The position numbers and the translations under genes are program-made. Below the pieces are notes generated by a model. The model made no database searches, had not been told where the DNA came from, and was given only the letters and a program-made list of their open reading frames with translations. A stretch of DNA of 64,000 nt from DATARH01 sp963746885 (GTDB taxonomy: Bacteria > Pseudomonadota > Alphaproteobacteria > ATCC43930 > CGMCC-115725): NCBI GenBank assembly GCA_963746885.1, contig CAVVDM010000006.1, positions 496,001 to 560,000 on the forward strand, given 5' to 3'. This document shows, one piece after another, positions 33,259-42,392 of the stretch. Each line of letters starts with the position of its first letter. The first letter of the stretch is position 1.

Positions 33259-34686
33259 CTATCGGGCGGCGACCGGCACGAGGCGGGCAAGGCCGAGAAA
33301 CTTCTCGGGGTCCTGCGGCTCGCCGGCAACCAGCACCTCATAGTGCAAGTGCGGACCGGTGGCGCGGCCGGTGCTACCAAGGAAGCCGATCTGGGTGTGC
33401 GCCGCGACATGCTGCCCGACCGACACGATATAGCGGTGCAGATGCGCGTAACGCGTCGAGATGCCGTGGCCGTGATCAATCTCGACGACCTTGCCGTAAT
33501 CGTCGCGATACCCGGCATAGCTCACCACGCCCGGCGCGGTCGAATAGACCGGCGTCATATAGGGGGCGTCCATATCGATCCCGGTGTGAAACTCGCGGCG
33601 GCGGTTCATCGGGTCGCCGCGCAGGCCAAACGGACTGCCAAGGCGGTAATGCGAAAGCGGTGCGTCGATCGGCAGCGTCTTGACCAGCCGCTCGAGCGAC
33701 GCGAGCTTTTGCGCGCTCAGCGTCGGCACGCCACCCCGCGGCACCGGCACGAACGGGCCGCCCACGCCGGTCCGCATGCCGTACTGCGCGAACAGATGCG
33801 CGACATCAACGCCCGCCGAGGCAAGCACCCGCTCGAATTGGCCGAGCCTGCCCGGTTCTACCGCGACCGCGGGAGTGCGCGGCCGCTCCTCGGCCTGAAC
33901 GGCCGGCGGCGCGGCCACAGCAGCCACCATCGGTGCGGTAACGACCCGGGCCGGGGCTGCGGCCGCCACAGCTGGCGCCGCGGCGCGAGGCGGGGTTGGA
34001 GCGGCAGCGGCGATTGCCGGGGCGGGTCGCGCCCGTACCGCGGGAGCCGGCTGCGCCTCGGCGACCGGTCGTGCCGGCTGGCGCGACTGCAGCATGGACA
34101 GCCGCTGTTCGAGCTGGCCGACCCGGGCGCGCATACGATCGCGGTCGCCGGCGGCCTTGTCGCGCTCGGCCGCCACTTCCTCGAGCTTCCTCTGCCAGGC
34201 GTCGAGGCCTGCCTGCGCCTGCTGCTGGCGCGCCTGTCCTGCCGCCAGGTCCGTCTCGGCTTTGCTGAGCCGGGCGAGCAGCGTCACCCGCTGCGCCTCG
34301 GTCAGGTGCAGTTCATGCTGCGCATCGTCGAGAGCGTGCTTAAGCTGCGCGACCCGGTCGGCCGTGGAGGTCGCCGCCCGCTCCGACACCGCAATCTTGC
34401 GCCGGGCCTCATCGCTAACCGCTGCGATCCGATGTTGCGTCGAGTTCAGCGCTTCGGTGGCAACGCCGAGACGGTCGCGCAGCTGCGCCAGCGCATCCTG
34501 CAGGTCGGCATTGGCGCTTTCGGCATGTCGCACCGCCTCCTGCTGCGCCGCAGCAAGACGGGCGTAATGGACATAGCCGACCCCTAGCCAAGCACTGGCG
34601 CCGACTGCGATTGCCGCCGCCGCCAATGCGACCGCACCGCGATGCCCGATGACGCGCCACCGCCCCGACTTCAGCGGGAAGCTCAC
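33259..34686 (-). CDS. M23-family metallopeptidase with coiled coil (murein hydrolase/activator-like)
   Basis: About 475 residues from the GTG chosen. An N-terminal transmembrane helix (GAVALAAAAIAVGASAWLGV) is followed by a long coiled coil (about residues 50-215), a Pro/Ala-rich linker and a C-terminal M23 lytic domain. The zinc ligands are visible: FHTGIDMDAP (H-x3-D), and HLHYEV after GRATGPHLHYE. Such proteins cleave or regulate peptidoglycan cross-links during division, as in EnvC, DipM and NlpD relatives. The start is uncertain: GTG 34686 has a G-rich site but very tight spacing, and longer starts exist. Confidence 0.85.
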   Translation of the reverse strand: MSFPLKSGRWRVIGHRGAVALAAAAIAVGASAWLGVGYVHYARLAAAQQEAVRHAESANADLQDALAQLRDRLGVATEALNSTQHRIAAVSDEARRKIAVSERAATSTADRVAQLKHALDDAQHELHLTEAQRVTLLARLSKAETDLAAGQARQQQAQAGLDAWQRKLEEVAAERDKAAGDRDRMRARVGQLEQRLSMLQSRQPARPVAEAQPAPAVRARPAPAIAAAAPTPPRAAAPAVAAAAPARVVTAPMVAAVAAPPAVQAEERPRTPAVAVEPGRLGQFERVLASAGVDVAHLFAQYGMRTGVGGPFVPVPRGGVPTLSAQKLASLERLVKTLPIDAPLSHYRLGSPFGLRGDPMNRRREFHTGIDMDAPYMTPVYSTAPGVVSYAGYRDDYGKVVEIDHGHGISTRYAHLHRYIVSVGQHVAAHTQIGFLGSTGRATGPHLHYEVLVAGEPQDPEKFLGLARLVPVAAR

Positions 34687-35192
34687 GCCTCCCCCCCGCA
34701 AAACATCGCTCAAACCGTGCCCCCCATGCTCTATCGAGCCATTGCCATCGCAGCCGAACGCCCGACCAGGCTGCAAAGCAAAATCCGATGGGAGCCGCCG
34801 CCGTATGCTCTTGAAACCGGCGCCTCGGGAGAGTTTCCCGAAACCACCCTGTCCCCACCCCGCATAAGCGGCGCACGGCAATCCCCCAACACAAATTCAG
34901 CCTAGCGCCGGATCGTCAGGTGTGCAACAGCAAATCCCCGGCCCCGCCAAGCGCTCCTGGTATCCGGGAACCGCCCTCCCTACGCCATCAAGAGCCGGTC
35001 AAGACAAACACCGCCAGCGGGCACAGAAGCCGCGTCTCGGGCCGGTGATTTCTGGGGTGCGCACTGCATCATATTGGGGTTGTATTGGCAAAGCGTCGAC
35101 GCCGGGGGCGACAGGCCGACGAATTCACGAGCGATATGGCGCGATACTGCGGCAATTGCGCAACATCACTCGTTGCACAATGGCAACGCCGC
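34687..35192. other. Intergenic stretch
   Basis: About 500 bases, or less if the peptidase starts further upstream. TCGGGA at 34825 and TCCCGA at 34836 form a small hairpin. No gene is supported. Confidence 0.4.
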
Positions 35193-37004
35193 TCAGGCCG
35201 GGATTGCCAGCGCGCTCGCCTGCTGCGGCGCCGGGGCCAGTTGTGTTTGATAATAATCGGCAAAGATGCCGCCGTGCCGCAGCAATTCCGCGAAGGTGCC
35301 AGCTTCGGCGATGGTGCCGTCGCGCAACACAACGATGCTGTCACAGTTGCGCACGGTCGACAGGCGGTGGGCGATGATGAACGTGGTGCGCCCCTGCATC
35401 AGGGTTTCGATCGCTTCCATCACCAGCGCCTCGGTTGCGACGTCGAGCGCCGAGGTCGGCTCATCAAGGATCAGGATCGGCGCATCGCGCAACAGGGCGC
35501 GGGCGATCGTGATGCGCTGCTTCTCGCCTTCCGACAGCGCCGCGCCGGCCTCGCCGAGCCGGGTCTCGTAGCCCTCCGGCAGGGCGGCGATCATGTCGTG
35601 GATGCGGGCGAGCCGGGCGGCGTTCTCGATCGCCGCCCGGTCGGCGCCGGGGCGGCCATAGGCAATGTTGTCGGCGACCGACAGCGGGAAGATCAGCGGC
35701 GGCTGCAGCACCATCGCGATCTGGCTGCGCAATGCCGGCAGCGTGTAGTCGCGGATATCGACCCCGCCGATCGTCACGACGCCGTCCGTCGGATCGAAAA
35801 ACCGCGGCAAGAGGCCGAGCAGCGTCGATTTGCCCGCCCCGGTCGGCCCGACGACCGCAATCTTGGAGCCGGCGGCCACCGTGAGGTCGATATCGTGCAG
35901 CACAGGCATCTCCGGCCGGTAGCGAAAGCTGACGCCGCGCCAGGCGATGTCGCCGCGTGCCCCCTCCGGCGGAAACTGCCGCGTACCGCTTTTCAGGTCG
36001 GCCTCGGTTTCCAGTACCTCGAACACCCGGGCGGCGCCGACCCGCGCCCCGGCGATGAGGCCCCAGCTCTGGGTGATCTGGTTGATCGGCGCGTAGAGCT
36101 GCGCAAGATACGCGATGAACACGATCAGTTGCCCGAGCGACAGGACACCGGACATGACCGCGCGCGCGCCGGCATAGATGACGACCGCGGTGCCCACCGC
36201 GATGACCACGTTGACCGCGCCGGAGTAGAGCGTCTGCCAGTTATAAAGGCTCAGGGTGGCGCGCAGGCTGTCGCGGCTGGCCCCCATAAAGCGGCGGTGC
36301 TCCTCCTCTTCCTTGGTGAAGGCCTGCACCACCTTGATCGCCGCCATGCCCCACTGCACCAGCGAATAGACCCGGCTGTCGAGGTCGCGCACCTCGGTCG
36401 CGACCTCGACGATCTTGCGGTTGAAGGTAGCGATCAGCACGAACAGCACCGGCACGATGGTCAGCGCCAGCACCGTTAGAAACCGGTCGATCGGGAACAG
36501 CACGACCAGCATGCCCGCGAGCAGGATCATCGCCGAGAGGATCGGCAATGCCCCGTTCATGATTATCGTCTGCACCGCGAAGCTGTCAGCGGTAACCCGG
36601 TACATTAGGTCGCCGACCCGCTGGCGGCCGTGATAGGCGAGCGACAGACGTTGCAAATGCGCGTAAAGATCGCCGCGCAAGTCATTGACCATGCTCTGGC
36701 CAACCCGGATCGTCGTGTAGTTGTGCCACAGGGTCAGCGCGCCGGCACCGAGATTGACGACAACAATGCCGGCGCAGGCGACGAGCAGCAGCCAACCCTT
36801 CGGCAACGACAGCAGATCGCCGAGCGGGCCGCCCCCGATCGAACTACCGGCGGGCGGCGTCCTGCCGCCCAACACATAGTCGATGACGATCTGCAGCGGC
36901 CACGGTTTCAACAGTTCGAACCCGGCCAACAGGAACACCTGCGCCAATGCCCAGGCGACCGGCCCGCGATGCGCCCGCAGGTAGGGAAAAAATTTCGCGA
37001 TCAT
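35193..37004 (-). CDS. ABC transporter, fused permease and ATP-binding protein
   Basis: A 603-residue half-transporter of MsbA/exporter type. The transmembrane domain with six helices spans about residues 15-310. The nucleotide-binding domain has Walker A GPTGAGKSTLLGLLPRF, a Q-loop region QIAMVLQPPLIFPLSVADNI, signature LSEGEKQRITIARAL and Walker B PILILDEPTSALD. It would act as a homodimer in the inner membrane. It lies 31 bases after the glycosidase/glycosyltransferase fusion, in the same operon as galE, so a glycan or glycolipid is the most likely cargo. The substrate is inferred from context only. Confidence 0.92.
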   Translation of the reverse strand: MIAKFFPYLRAHRGPVAWALAQVFLLAGFELLKPWPLQIVIDYVLGGRTPPAGSSIGGGPLGDLLSLPKGWLLLVACAGIVVVNLGAGALTLWHNYTTIRVGQSMVNDLRGDLYAHLQRLSLAYHGRQRVGDLMYRVTADSFAVQTIIMNGALPILSAMILLAGMLVVLFPIDRFLTVLALTIVPVLFVLIATFNRKIVEVATEVRDLDSRVYSLVQWGMAAIKVVQAFTKEEEEHRRFMGASRDSLRATLSLYNWQTLYSGAVNVVIAVGTAVVIYAGARAVMSGVLSLGQLIVFIAYLAQLYAPINQITQSWGLIAGARVGAARVFEVLETEADLKSGTRQFPPEGARGDIAWRGVSFRYRPEMPVLHDIDLTVAAGSKIAVVGPTGAGKSTLLGLLPRFFDPTDGVVTIGGVDIRDYTLPALRSQIAMVLQPPLIFPLSVADNIAYGRPGADRAAIENAARLARIHDMIAALPEGYETRLGEAGAALSEGEKQRITIARALLRDAPILILDEPTSALDVATEALVMEAIETLMQGRTTFIIAHRLSTVRNCDSIVVLRDGTIAEAGTFAELLRHGGIFADYYQTQLAPAPQQASALAIPA

Positions 37005-37035
37005 CGGGGATCCAGGATACCGAGCCGCGCTTGCG

Positions 37036-39726
37036 TCAAGTCGTTTGCGGCTGGCCGGTCGGCAATGTCGGCCGACGGATCGGTTCGGCCGGCATCAGCC
37101 GCGCCTGGCGGCCGACCGCCTCGACGATCCGGTGCATAAGCCGGCCGAACGTCACGAGTTGCCAGCAGATCACCCCGAGATTGACGATCCCGATCGCCAG
37201 GAAGGCGAGCGCCGCCACCGGCGAGCCGAGAATGAGACTGCCCGCCACCAATGCCGCGATGCCGCGCAGCAGCACCCGCGCCAGGCTCGACAGGCGCAGC
37301 GCGCAGCGCACTCGCAACAGGCGCTTTGCGCCGCCATGATTCTCGGCGCACACCGTGACCAGCGCACGGCTCCATAACCCGCGCGAGATCTTGAGATCCC
37401 ACTTGCTCCAGCCGGTATCGGCGACCACGAAATATTTCTGCGGCAGCAGAAAATCCATCAGACCACCGAGCAGGACCTCCTTCTCGGCGGCGCTTTCGCT
37501 CCAGTAGGACAGGACAAAAGCGCGCTCCAGCCAGGAAATGCGCGGGCGCTGCTCGATCGGAGCGGGACCGATATGGTCTTGCGTCTGCATCGTCTTGAAG
37601 CGCCATTTCAGGCGCTCCCAGCCGCGCAGCAGCGGTCCCAGATAAATCAGCAGCGCGACCAGCGCACGCGCTTTCAGCCCGGTAAAGCGCTTGTCGATCG
37701 GCGCCTTCAGCGCGCCGTTGATGCACATCGCCCAGGTGGTCAGCAGCGGCACCGCCAACAGCCACAGCCAGCCCCCGCCGACAATCCCGACCAGCGCCAG
37801 CACCAGCGCCGCGACGCTCCACTCGAAGGTCAGCGGCAACAGCGAGGTCAGCGACGACGGCGGCTCGTACATCGTCTGGAACAGGCCGCGCCCGAATGTG
37901 CCGGAGTAGATCACCGGCTTGCGCGACAACAGCAGCGCCGCCGACAAATCGCCGTAGATCCGCCCAAGCCATTTGGCCTGGCCGAACAGGTTGAAGCGGA
38001 ACGGATGCTTGGCGTAGACGAGCGCCTCGGCCTTGCCGTAGCCGCGCTGCTGGTTGATGTAGGCCTTTACCGTGTTGCGGCGGAAATGCCAGACGATCGC
38101 GGCCGGACTGAAGCCGATCGTGTGGCCGGCATCCTGGAAGCGCCAGCAGATGTCGACGTCGTCGCCGGCGGCGCGATAGGTCGGGTCGAAGCCGCCGAGC
38201 GCCATCAGCGCGTCGCGGCGGAACGCCATGTTGCAGCCGGCGATGTGTTCGGCGACCTCGTCGCTGATCAGCACATGCGTCGGGCCACCCGGCGACACCG
38301 CGACCGCGGCCGGCACGAGACTGTCTTCGGGCGGCGGGAAATTGGGGCCGCCGCACGCCGCCAGATTGCCGTCCTCCATGCGGCCAACAAGGTAGGTCAG
38401 CCAGTCCGGATCGGCGACGCAATCACTGTCGGTATAGGCGACGATCTCGCCGGTCGCCGCTTCGGCGCCGACATTGCGCGCGACGCTGAGCCCCCTGTTC
38501 TCCTGGCTGATGATCCGGCAGTACGGAAAGCGCTCGCTGATCTCGAGGGTGCGATCCTTCGAGCCGTCATTGACGACGATGACCTCGTAATCGGGATAGT
38601 CGAGCGTCTCGAGCGAGGCGAGACAGGCTTCCATCGTGCGCTCGGCGTTGTAGGCGCACACCACGACCGAGACCCGCGGGTAGCGCGGCAGCGCCGGCGG
38701 CAGGGTGCCGCGATAGCGTTGCGCGACCTGGTGGAAAGCCGCTTTCGGCTGGCGGTCGCGATCGACCAGGCCGAACGCCCAATCCTCGATCAGATGCCCG
38801 CCGGTGAACCATTCGTCGGTCCAGGCAAAGACGAACGTACCCGCCACCCCGGCGGAAAAGGCGGCGCGCACCTGCCAGTCGAGGATTTCAGCCTGCTCCG
38901 CGTCGCCGTTGCGCATCGAATCGACGCCGAACTCGGTCAGCACCAGCGGCTTGTCGACCGCAAGATTGTGCAGCCGACCGATATAGCGGCGAAACGCGGT
39001 CTCGTCGTGGAGATAGACGTTGAAGCACAGGAAATCGGTGAAATCGATGGTCAGATATTCGGTCGACGGAAAGTTGGCGTAGCTGACCAGCGCCCCCGGG
39101 TGCTCATGCCGCACCAGCGCGACAAGCTCCTTCAAGAAGCCGCGCACCGCTTCGGCGCCGTGCCAACGGATCATGTCCGGCGGGATCTCGTTGCCGACCA
39201 GATAGGCGAACACCGCCGAATGCCGGGCGCAGGCGCGCACCCCGGCCGTCACCGCCGCGCGGATCTCGCTTTTGACAAGCGCGCTGTCGAGAAACGCGAC
39301 GTGCTGCGCCCACGGCAGCCCGACCAGCACCTTGAGCCCGCTCGCCGCGGCGAGATCGAGCAGCCACAATGGCGGCACGGTGAAGACCCGCGCCGTATTG
39401 ACGCCGGCACCGCGCATCAACGCGAAGTCGCGCGCGACCACGGCGCGCTCCGGAAATTGCCCGCCGTGGCTGCCCACGCCAAACGGGCCGTAGGTCACGC
39501 CTTTGACGAAATGCTTGCTCTCGCCGGCGAAAAAGAACTTGCCCTGCACCCGGATCGGGCCGACCGGAGCGGCCGGCGGGCTGGCGAGCGGCTCATCGAG
39601 CGCGACCGCTTCCGGCGCGGCGCCGTCGCGTTCGACGATGCTCATCTCGGCGACTCCCGCGGTGGTCGGCTCGGCGGCGGCGGAATGATCGGCGTAACGT
39701 CGCGCGGCGAGTGAAATTATGTTCAT
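37036..39726 (-). CDS. Glycoside hydrolase-like domain fused to a membrane family 2 glycosyltransferase
   Basis: An 896-residue protein. Residues 60-345 form a TIM-barrel glycosidase-like domain (KHFVKGVTYGPFG; YLVGNEIPPDMI with candidate acid/base Glu180; LVLTEFGVDSMRNG with candidate nucleophile Glu265). Residues 350-600 are a GT2 domain (VSVVVCAYNAERTMEACLAS, VIVVNDGSKDRT, YTDSDC as the DxD, AGGFDP-like GGFDPTYRAAGDDVDICWRF). Several membrane helices then follow (about 660-760) and another pair near 850. It probably polymerises a polysaccharide at the inner membrane, with a glycosidase head that trims or transfers chains. It lies between galE and an ABC exporter. The ATG at 39726 begins MNIISLAARRYADH. 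Confidence 0.87.
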   Translation of the reverse strand: MNIISLAARRYADHSAAAEPTTAGVAEMSIVERDGAAPEAVALDEPLASPPAAPVGPIRVQGKFFFAGESKHFVKGVTYGPFGVGSHGGQFPERAVVARDFALMRGAGVNTARVFTVPPLWLLDLAAASGLKVLVGLPWAQHVAFLDSALVKSEIRAAVTAGVRACARHSAVFAYLVGNEIPPDMIRWHGAEAVRGFLKELVALVRHEHPGALVSYANFPSTEYLTIDFTDFLCFNVYLHDETAFRRYIGRLHNLAVDKPLVLTEFGVDSMRNGDAEQAEILDWQVRAAFSAGVAGTFVFAWTDEWFTGGHLIEDWAFGLVDRDRQPKAAFHQVAQRYRGTLPPALPRYPRVSVVVCAYNAERTMEACLASLETLDYPDYEVIVVNDGSKDRTLEISERFPYCRIISQENRGLSVARNVGAEAATGEIVAYTDSDCVADPDWLTYLVGRMEDGNLAACGGPNFPPPEDSLVPAAVAVSPGGPTHVLISDEVAEHIAGCNMAFRRDALMALGGFDPTYRAAGDDVDICWRFQDAGHTIGFSPAAIVWHFRRNTVKAYINQQRGYGKAEALVYAKHPFRFNLFGQAKWLGRIYGDLSAALLLSRKPVIYSGTFGRGLFQTMYEPPSSLTSLLPLTFEWSVAALVLALVGIVGGGWLWLLAVPLLTTWAMCINGALKAPIDKRFTGLKARALVALLIYLGPLLRGWERLKWRFKTMQTQDHIGPAPIEQRPRISWLERAFVLSYWSESAAEKEVLLGGLMDFLLPQKYFVVADTGWSKWDLKISRGLWSRALVTVCAENHGGAKRLLRVRCALRLSSLARVLLRGIAALVAGSLILGSPVAALAFLAIGIVNLGVICWQLVTFGRLMHRIVEAVGRQARLMPAEPIRRPTLPTGQPQTT

Positions 39727-39775
39727 GTGCGATCCAGGAAGTAGCAATCGACGGACCAGAACAGCCCGGCCTGCG

Positions 39776-40771
39776 TCATTTGTTCGGCAAACGCGACGCG
39801 CGACCGGTTTCCCAGGCGAATGCAGTGCGGATGATCGTGTCGAGATCGGAGTGGCTCGGCTGCCAGCCCAGCTGCGCCAAGGCAAGCCCCGGGTCGGCGA
39901 CCAGTTCCGGCGGATCGCCGGGCCGCCGGGCCACCTCCCGCCGTGGCACCGGCCGGCCGCCGATGCGCTCGACCGCAGCGATCACGTCGCGCACCGAGCA
40001 GCCGCGGCCGGTTCCGAGGTTGACCGCGATGCTGTCGCCGCCGGCCGTCAGACGTCCGAGCGCGCGGACATGCGCGTCGGCCAGGTCGCTCACATGGATG
40101 TAATCCCGAATCGCCGTGCCGTCGCTGGTCGGATAGTCGGTACCATAAATTTCGACCGGCTTGCCGGTGCCGAGCGCGGCACGCAATACCAGCGGGATCA
40201 AATGGGTCTCCGGTTCGTGGTCCTCGCCCGTCTCGCCATCGGGATCGGCTCCGGCCGCGTTGAAATAGCGCAACGCCGCATAGCGCATGCCGTAGGTCGC
40301 ACCATACCAATGCAATGCCCGCTCGATTGCCAGCTTGGTCTCGCCGTAGGGGTTGAGGGGCGCCTTCACGGTGCTCTCGCGGATGGGGAGCGATTCGGGC
40401 ACGCCATAGACCGCACAGGTCGAGGAGAAGACGATCGTGCTGACCTCGGCCATGCGCATCGCCGACAGCAGCGCGAGCGTGCCGCCGACATTGTTCGTGT
40501 AATAGAGTTCGGGGTCCGCGACCGATTCGCCGACATAGGCGAAGGCCGCGAAATGCATCACCGCGACCGCCTGATGCGCCCGCAGCGTCGCCGCGAGCCG
40601 CTCGCGATCGTGCAGGTCGCCTTCGACGAGCGGCCCCCAGCGCACCGATTGACGGTAGCCGCGCGACAGGTTGTCGTAGACGATCGGCTGATAACCGGCA
40701 TTGGCCAGCGCCTTGCACGCATGGCTGCCGACATAGCCGGCACCGCCGGTGACGAGAATCGATTGCGACAT
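39776..40771 (-). CDS. galE: UDP-glucose 4-epimerase
   Basis: A 331-residue extended SDR. The NAD-binding motif is ILVTGGAGYVGSHACKALAN, and the catalytic pair is Tyr in NPYGETKLAIE plus the Ser/Thr of VFSSTCAVYGVP. Substrate-binding YFNAAGADPDGETGEDHEPE and AIRDYIHVSDLADAH are typical of GalE. It interconverts UDP-glucose and UDP-galactose. The ATG at 40771 directly precedes the Rossmann motif. It is first in a galE, glycosidase/GT, ABC operon, and 188 bases separate it from the divergent ugd gene, so both promoters should lie in that gap. Confidence 0.92.
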   Translation of the reverse strand: MSQSILVTGGAGYVGSHACKALANAGYQPIVYDNLSRGYRQSVRWGPLVEGDLHDRERLAATLRAHQAVAVMHFAAFAYVGESVADPELYYTNNVGGTLALLSAMRMAEVSTIVFSSTCAVYGVPESLPIRESTVKAPLNPYGETKLAIERALHWYGATYGMRYAALRYFNAAGADPDGETGEDHEPETHLIPLVLRAALGTGKPVEIYGTDYPTSDGTAIRDYIHVSDLADAHVRALGRLTAGGDSIAVNLGTGRGCSVRDVIAAVERIGGRPVPRREVARRPGDPPELVADPGLALAQLGWQPSHSDLDTIIRTAFAWETGRASRLPNK

Positions 40772-40959
40772 CGGGTGATTACCGGCCAAAATTGTCGAAG
40801 TGATGAGACAACGGGGCATCCGGGCTTCCTCTTCCACCGCCCCCTCTTCCACCGGGGCGGGGTGCGTCAGCTCGCCGCGTCTCGCGGCCTCGGAATAACC
40901 GGGGGACACGGCCCGTTCTGGGCTGCATTACCCGCCGCAACCGCAGGGAGACCGCGCTG

Positions 40960-42357
40960 ATGCGCATCGCGATGATCGGGACTGGGTATGTCGGCTTGGT
41001 GTCCGGCGCCTGCTTTTCGGAATTCGGCGTTTCGGTAACCTGCGTCGACAAGGATTCCGACAAGATCGAGCGCTTGAAGCGCGGCGAGATCCCGATCTTC
41101 GAGCCCGGCCTCGACCAGCTGGTGGCGACCAACGCCGCCGCCGGTCGGCTAGCCTTTACGACCGACCTCAAGGCCGCAGTCGCGGGCGCCGACGCCGTGT
41201 TCATCGCGGTCGGCACGCCGTCGCGGCGCGGCGACGGCCACGCCGACCTCAGCTATGTCTTCACCGCGGCCGGTGAGATCGCCGAAGCCCTCGGACAGAG
41301 CCAGCACGCCGCCAAAGGACCGGGCGAGCGCCCGGTCATCGTCACCAAATCGACGGTGCCGGTCGGCACCGGCCGGCGGGTCGAACGCATCCTCAGGGAG
41401 GTCCTACCGCCCGGGCGCTTCGACGTCGCCTCCAACCCGGAGTTTCTGCGCGAAGGGTCCGCCATCCAGGATTTCATGCGCCCCGACCGGGTCGTCATCG
41501 GCGCCGAGAGCGAACACGCCAAGAGCGTGCTGGGCGCCCTCTACCGGCCACTCTACCTGCTCGAAACCCCGATGGTCTTCACCACATTGGAGACCGCCGA
41601 ACTGATCAAATATGCCGCCAACGCGTTTCTCGCGACCAAGATCACGTTCATCAACGAGATGGCCGATCTGTGCGAGGCGGTCGGCGCCGATGTTCAGGAC
41701 ATCGCCCGCGGCATCGGCCTCGACGGACGCATAGGGCGCAAGTTCCTGCACGCCGGCCCGGGCTTCGGCGGCTCGTGCTTTCCGAAGGATTGCCAGGCGC
41801 TGGTGCGCACCGCCGAGATCGCCCGCACGCCGCTGTCGATCGTCGACACCGTGCTGCGCGTCAACGATGCGCGCAAGCGCCGCATGGCAGACCGCATCGC
41901 GGCGGCCTGCGGTGGCGACCTTGTCGGCAAGACGCTTGCCGTGCTCGGCCTCACCTTTAAGCCGAACACCGACGACATGCGCGACAGCCCGAGCCTGTCG
42001 ATCCTGCCGGTGCTGCGCGAAGCCGGGGCGAGGATCCGCGCCTTCGACCCCGAGGGCATGGACGAGGCGCAAAAGCTGATGCCCGACCTCGACTATTGCG
42101 GCGACACCTACGCCACGATGGAGGGCGCGGACGCCCTCATCCTGATCACCGAATGGAACGAGTTCCGCGCGCTCGATCTCGCCCGGGTCAAGACATTGCT
42201 GCGGCGACCTCTGGTGATCGACCTGCGCAACGTTTACGCGCCCGACGAGATGACCGCGGCCGGCCTCACCTATTACAGCATCGGCCGCCCGCCGACCGCC
42301 GAGTCGGCTGGCAAGCCGACCGTCGAGCAGCCCGCCCATCTGCGAATCATCGCCTGA
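40960..42357 (+). CDS. ugd: UDP-glucose 6-dehydrogenase
   Basis: A 465-residue nucleotide-sugar dehydrogenase. The N-terminal Rossmann motif is IAMIGTGYVGLVSGACFSEF; KSTVPVGTG, NPEFLREGSAI and the catalytic Cys273 in PGFGGSCFPKDC follow; the C-terminal UDP-binding domain has LGLTFKPNTDDMRDSPS. It oxidises UDP-glucose to UDP-glucuronate with two NAD+. The next gene, 35 bases downstream, consumes UDP-glucuronate. The start codon follows GGGAGACCGCGCTG. Confidence 0.95.
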   Translation: MRIAMIGTGYVGLVSGACFSEFGVSVTCVDKDSDKIERLKRGEIPIFEPGLDQLVATNAAAGRLAFTTDLKAAVAGADAVFIAVGTPSRRGDGHADLSYVFTAAGEIAEALGQSQHAAKGPGERPVIVTKSTVPVGTGRRVERILREVLPPGRFDVASNPEFLREGSAIQDFMRPDRVVIGAESEHAKSVLGALYRPLYLLETPMVFTTLETAELIKYAANAFLATKITFINEMADLCEAVGADVQDIARGIGLDGRIGRKFLHAGPGFGGSCFPKDCQALVRTAEIARTPLSIVDTVLRVNDARKRRMADRIAAACGGDLVGKTLAVLGLTFKPNTDDMRDSPSLSILPVLREAGARIRAFDPEGMDEAQKLMPDLDYCGDTYATMEGADALILITEWNEFRALDLARVKTLLRRPLVIDLRNVYAPDEMTAAGLTYYSIGRPPTAESAGKPTVEQPAHLRIIA

Positions 42358-42392
42358 CCCGACCAGGGTCGGAGACAGCAAAGGACACTTCG

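Noticed and set aside
37573..39714. 713-codon plus-strand frame opposite the GH-GT2 gene
   Set aside because: Shadow frame with low-complexity Arg/Gln/His content; the minus-strand gene has complete motifs.
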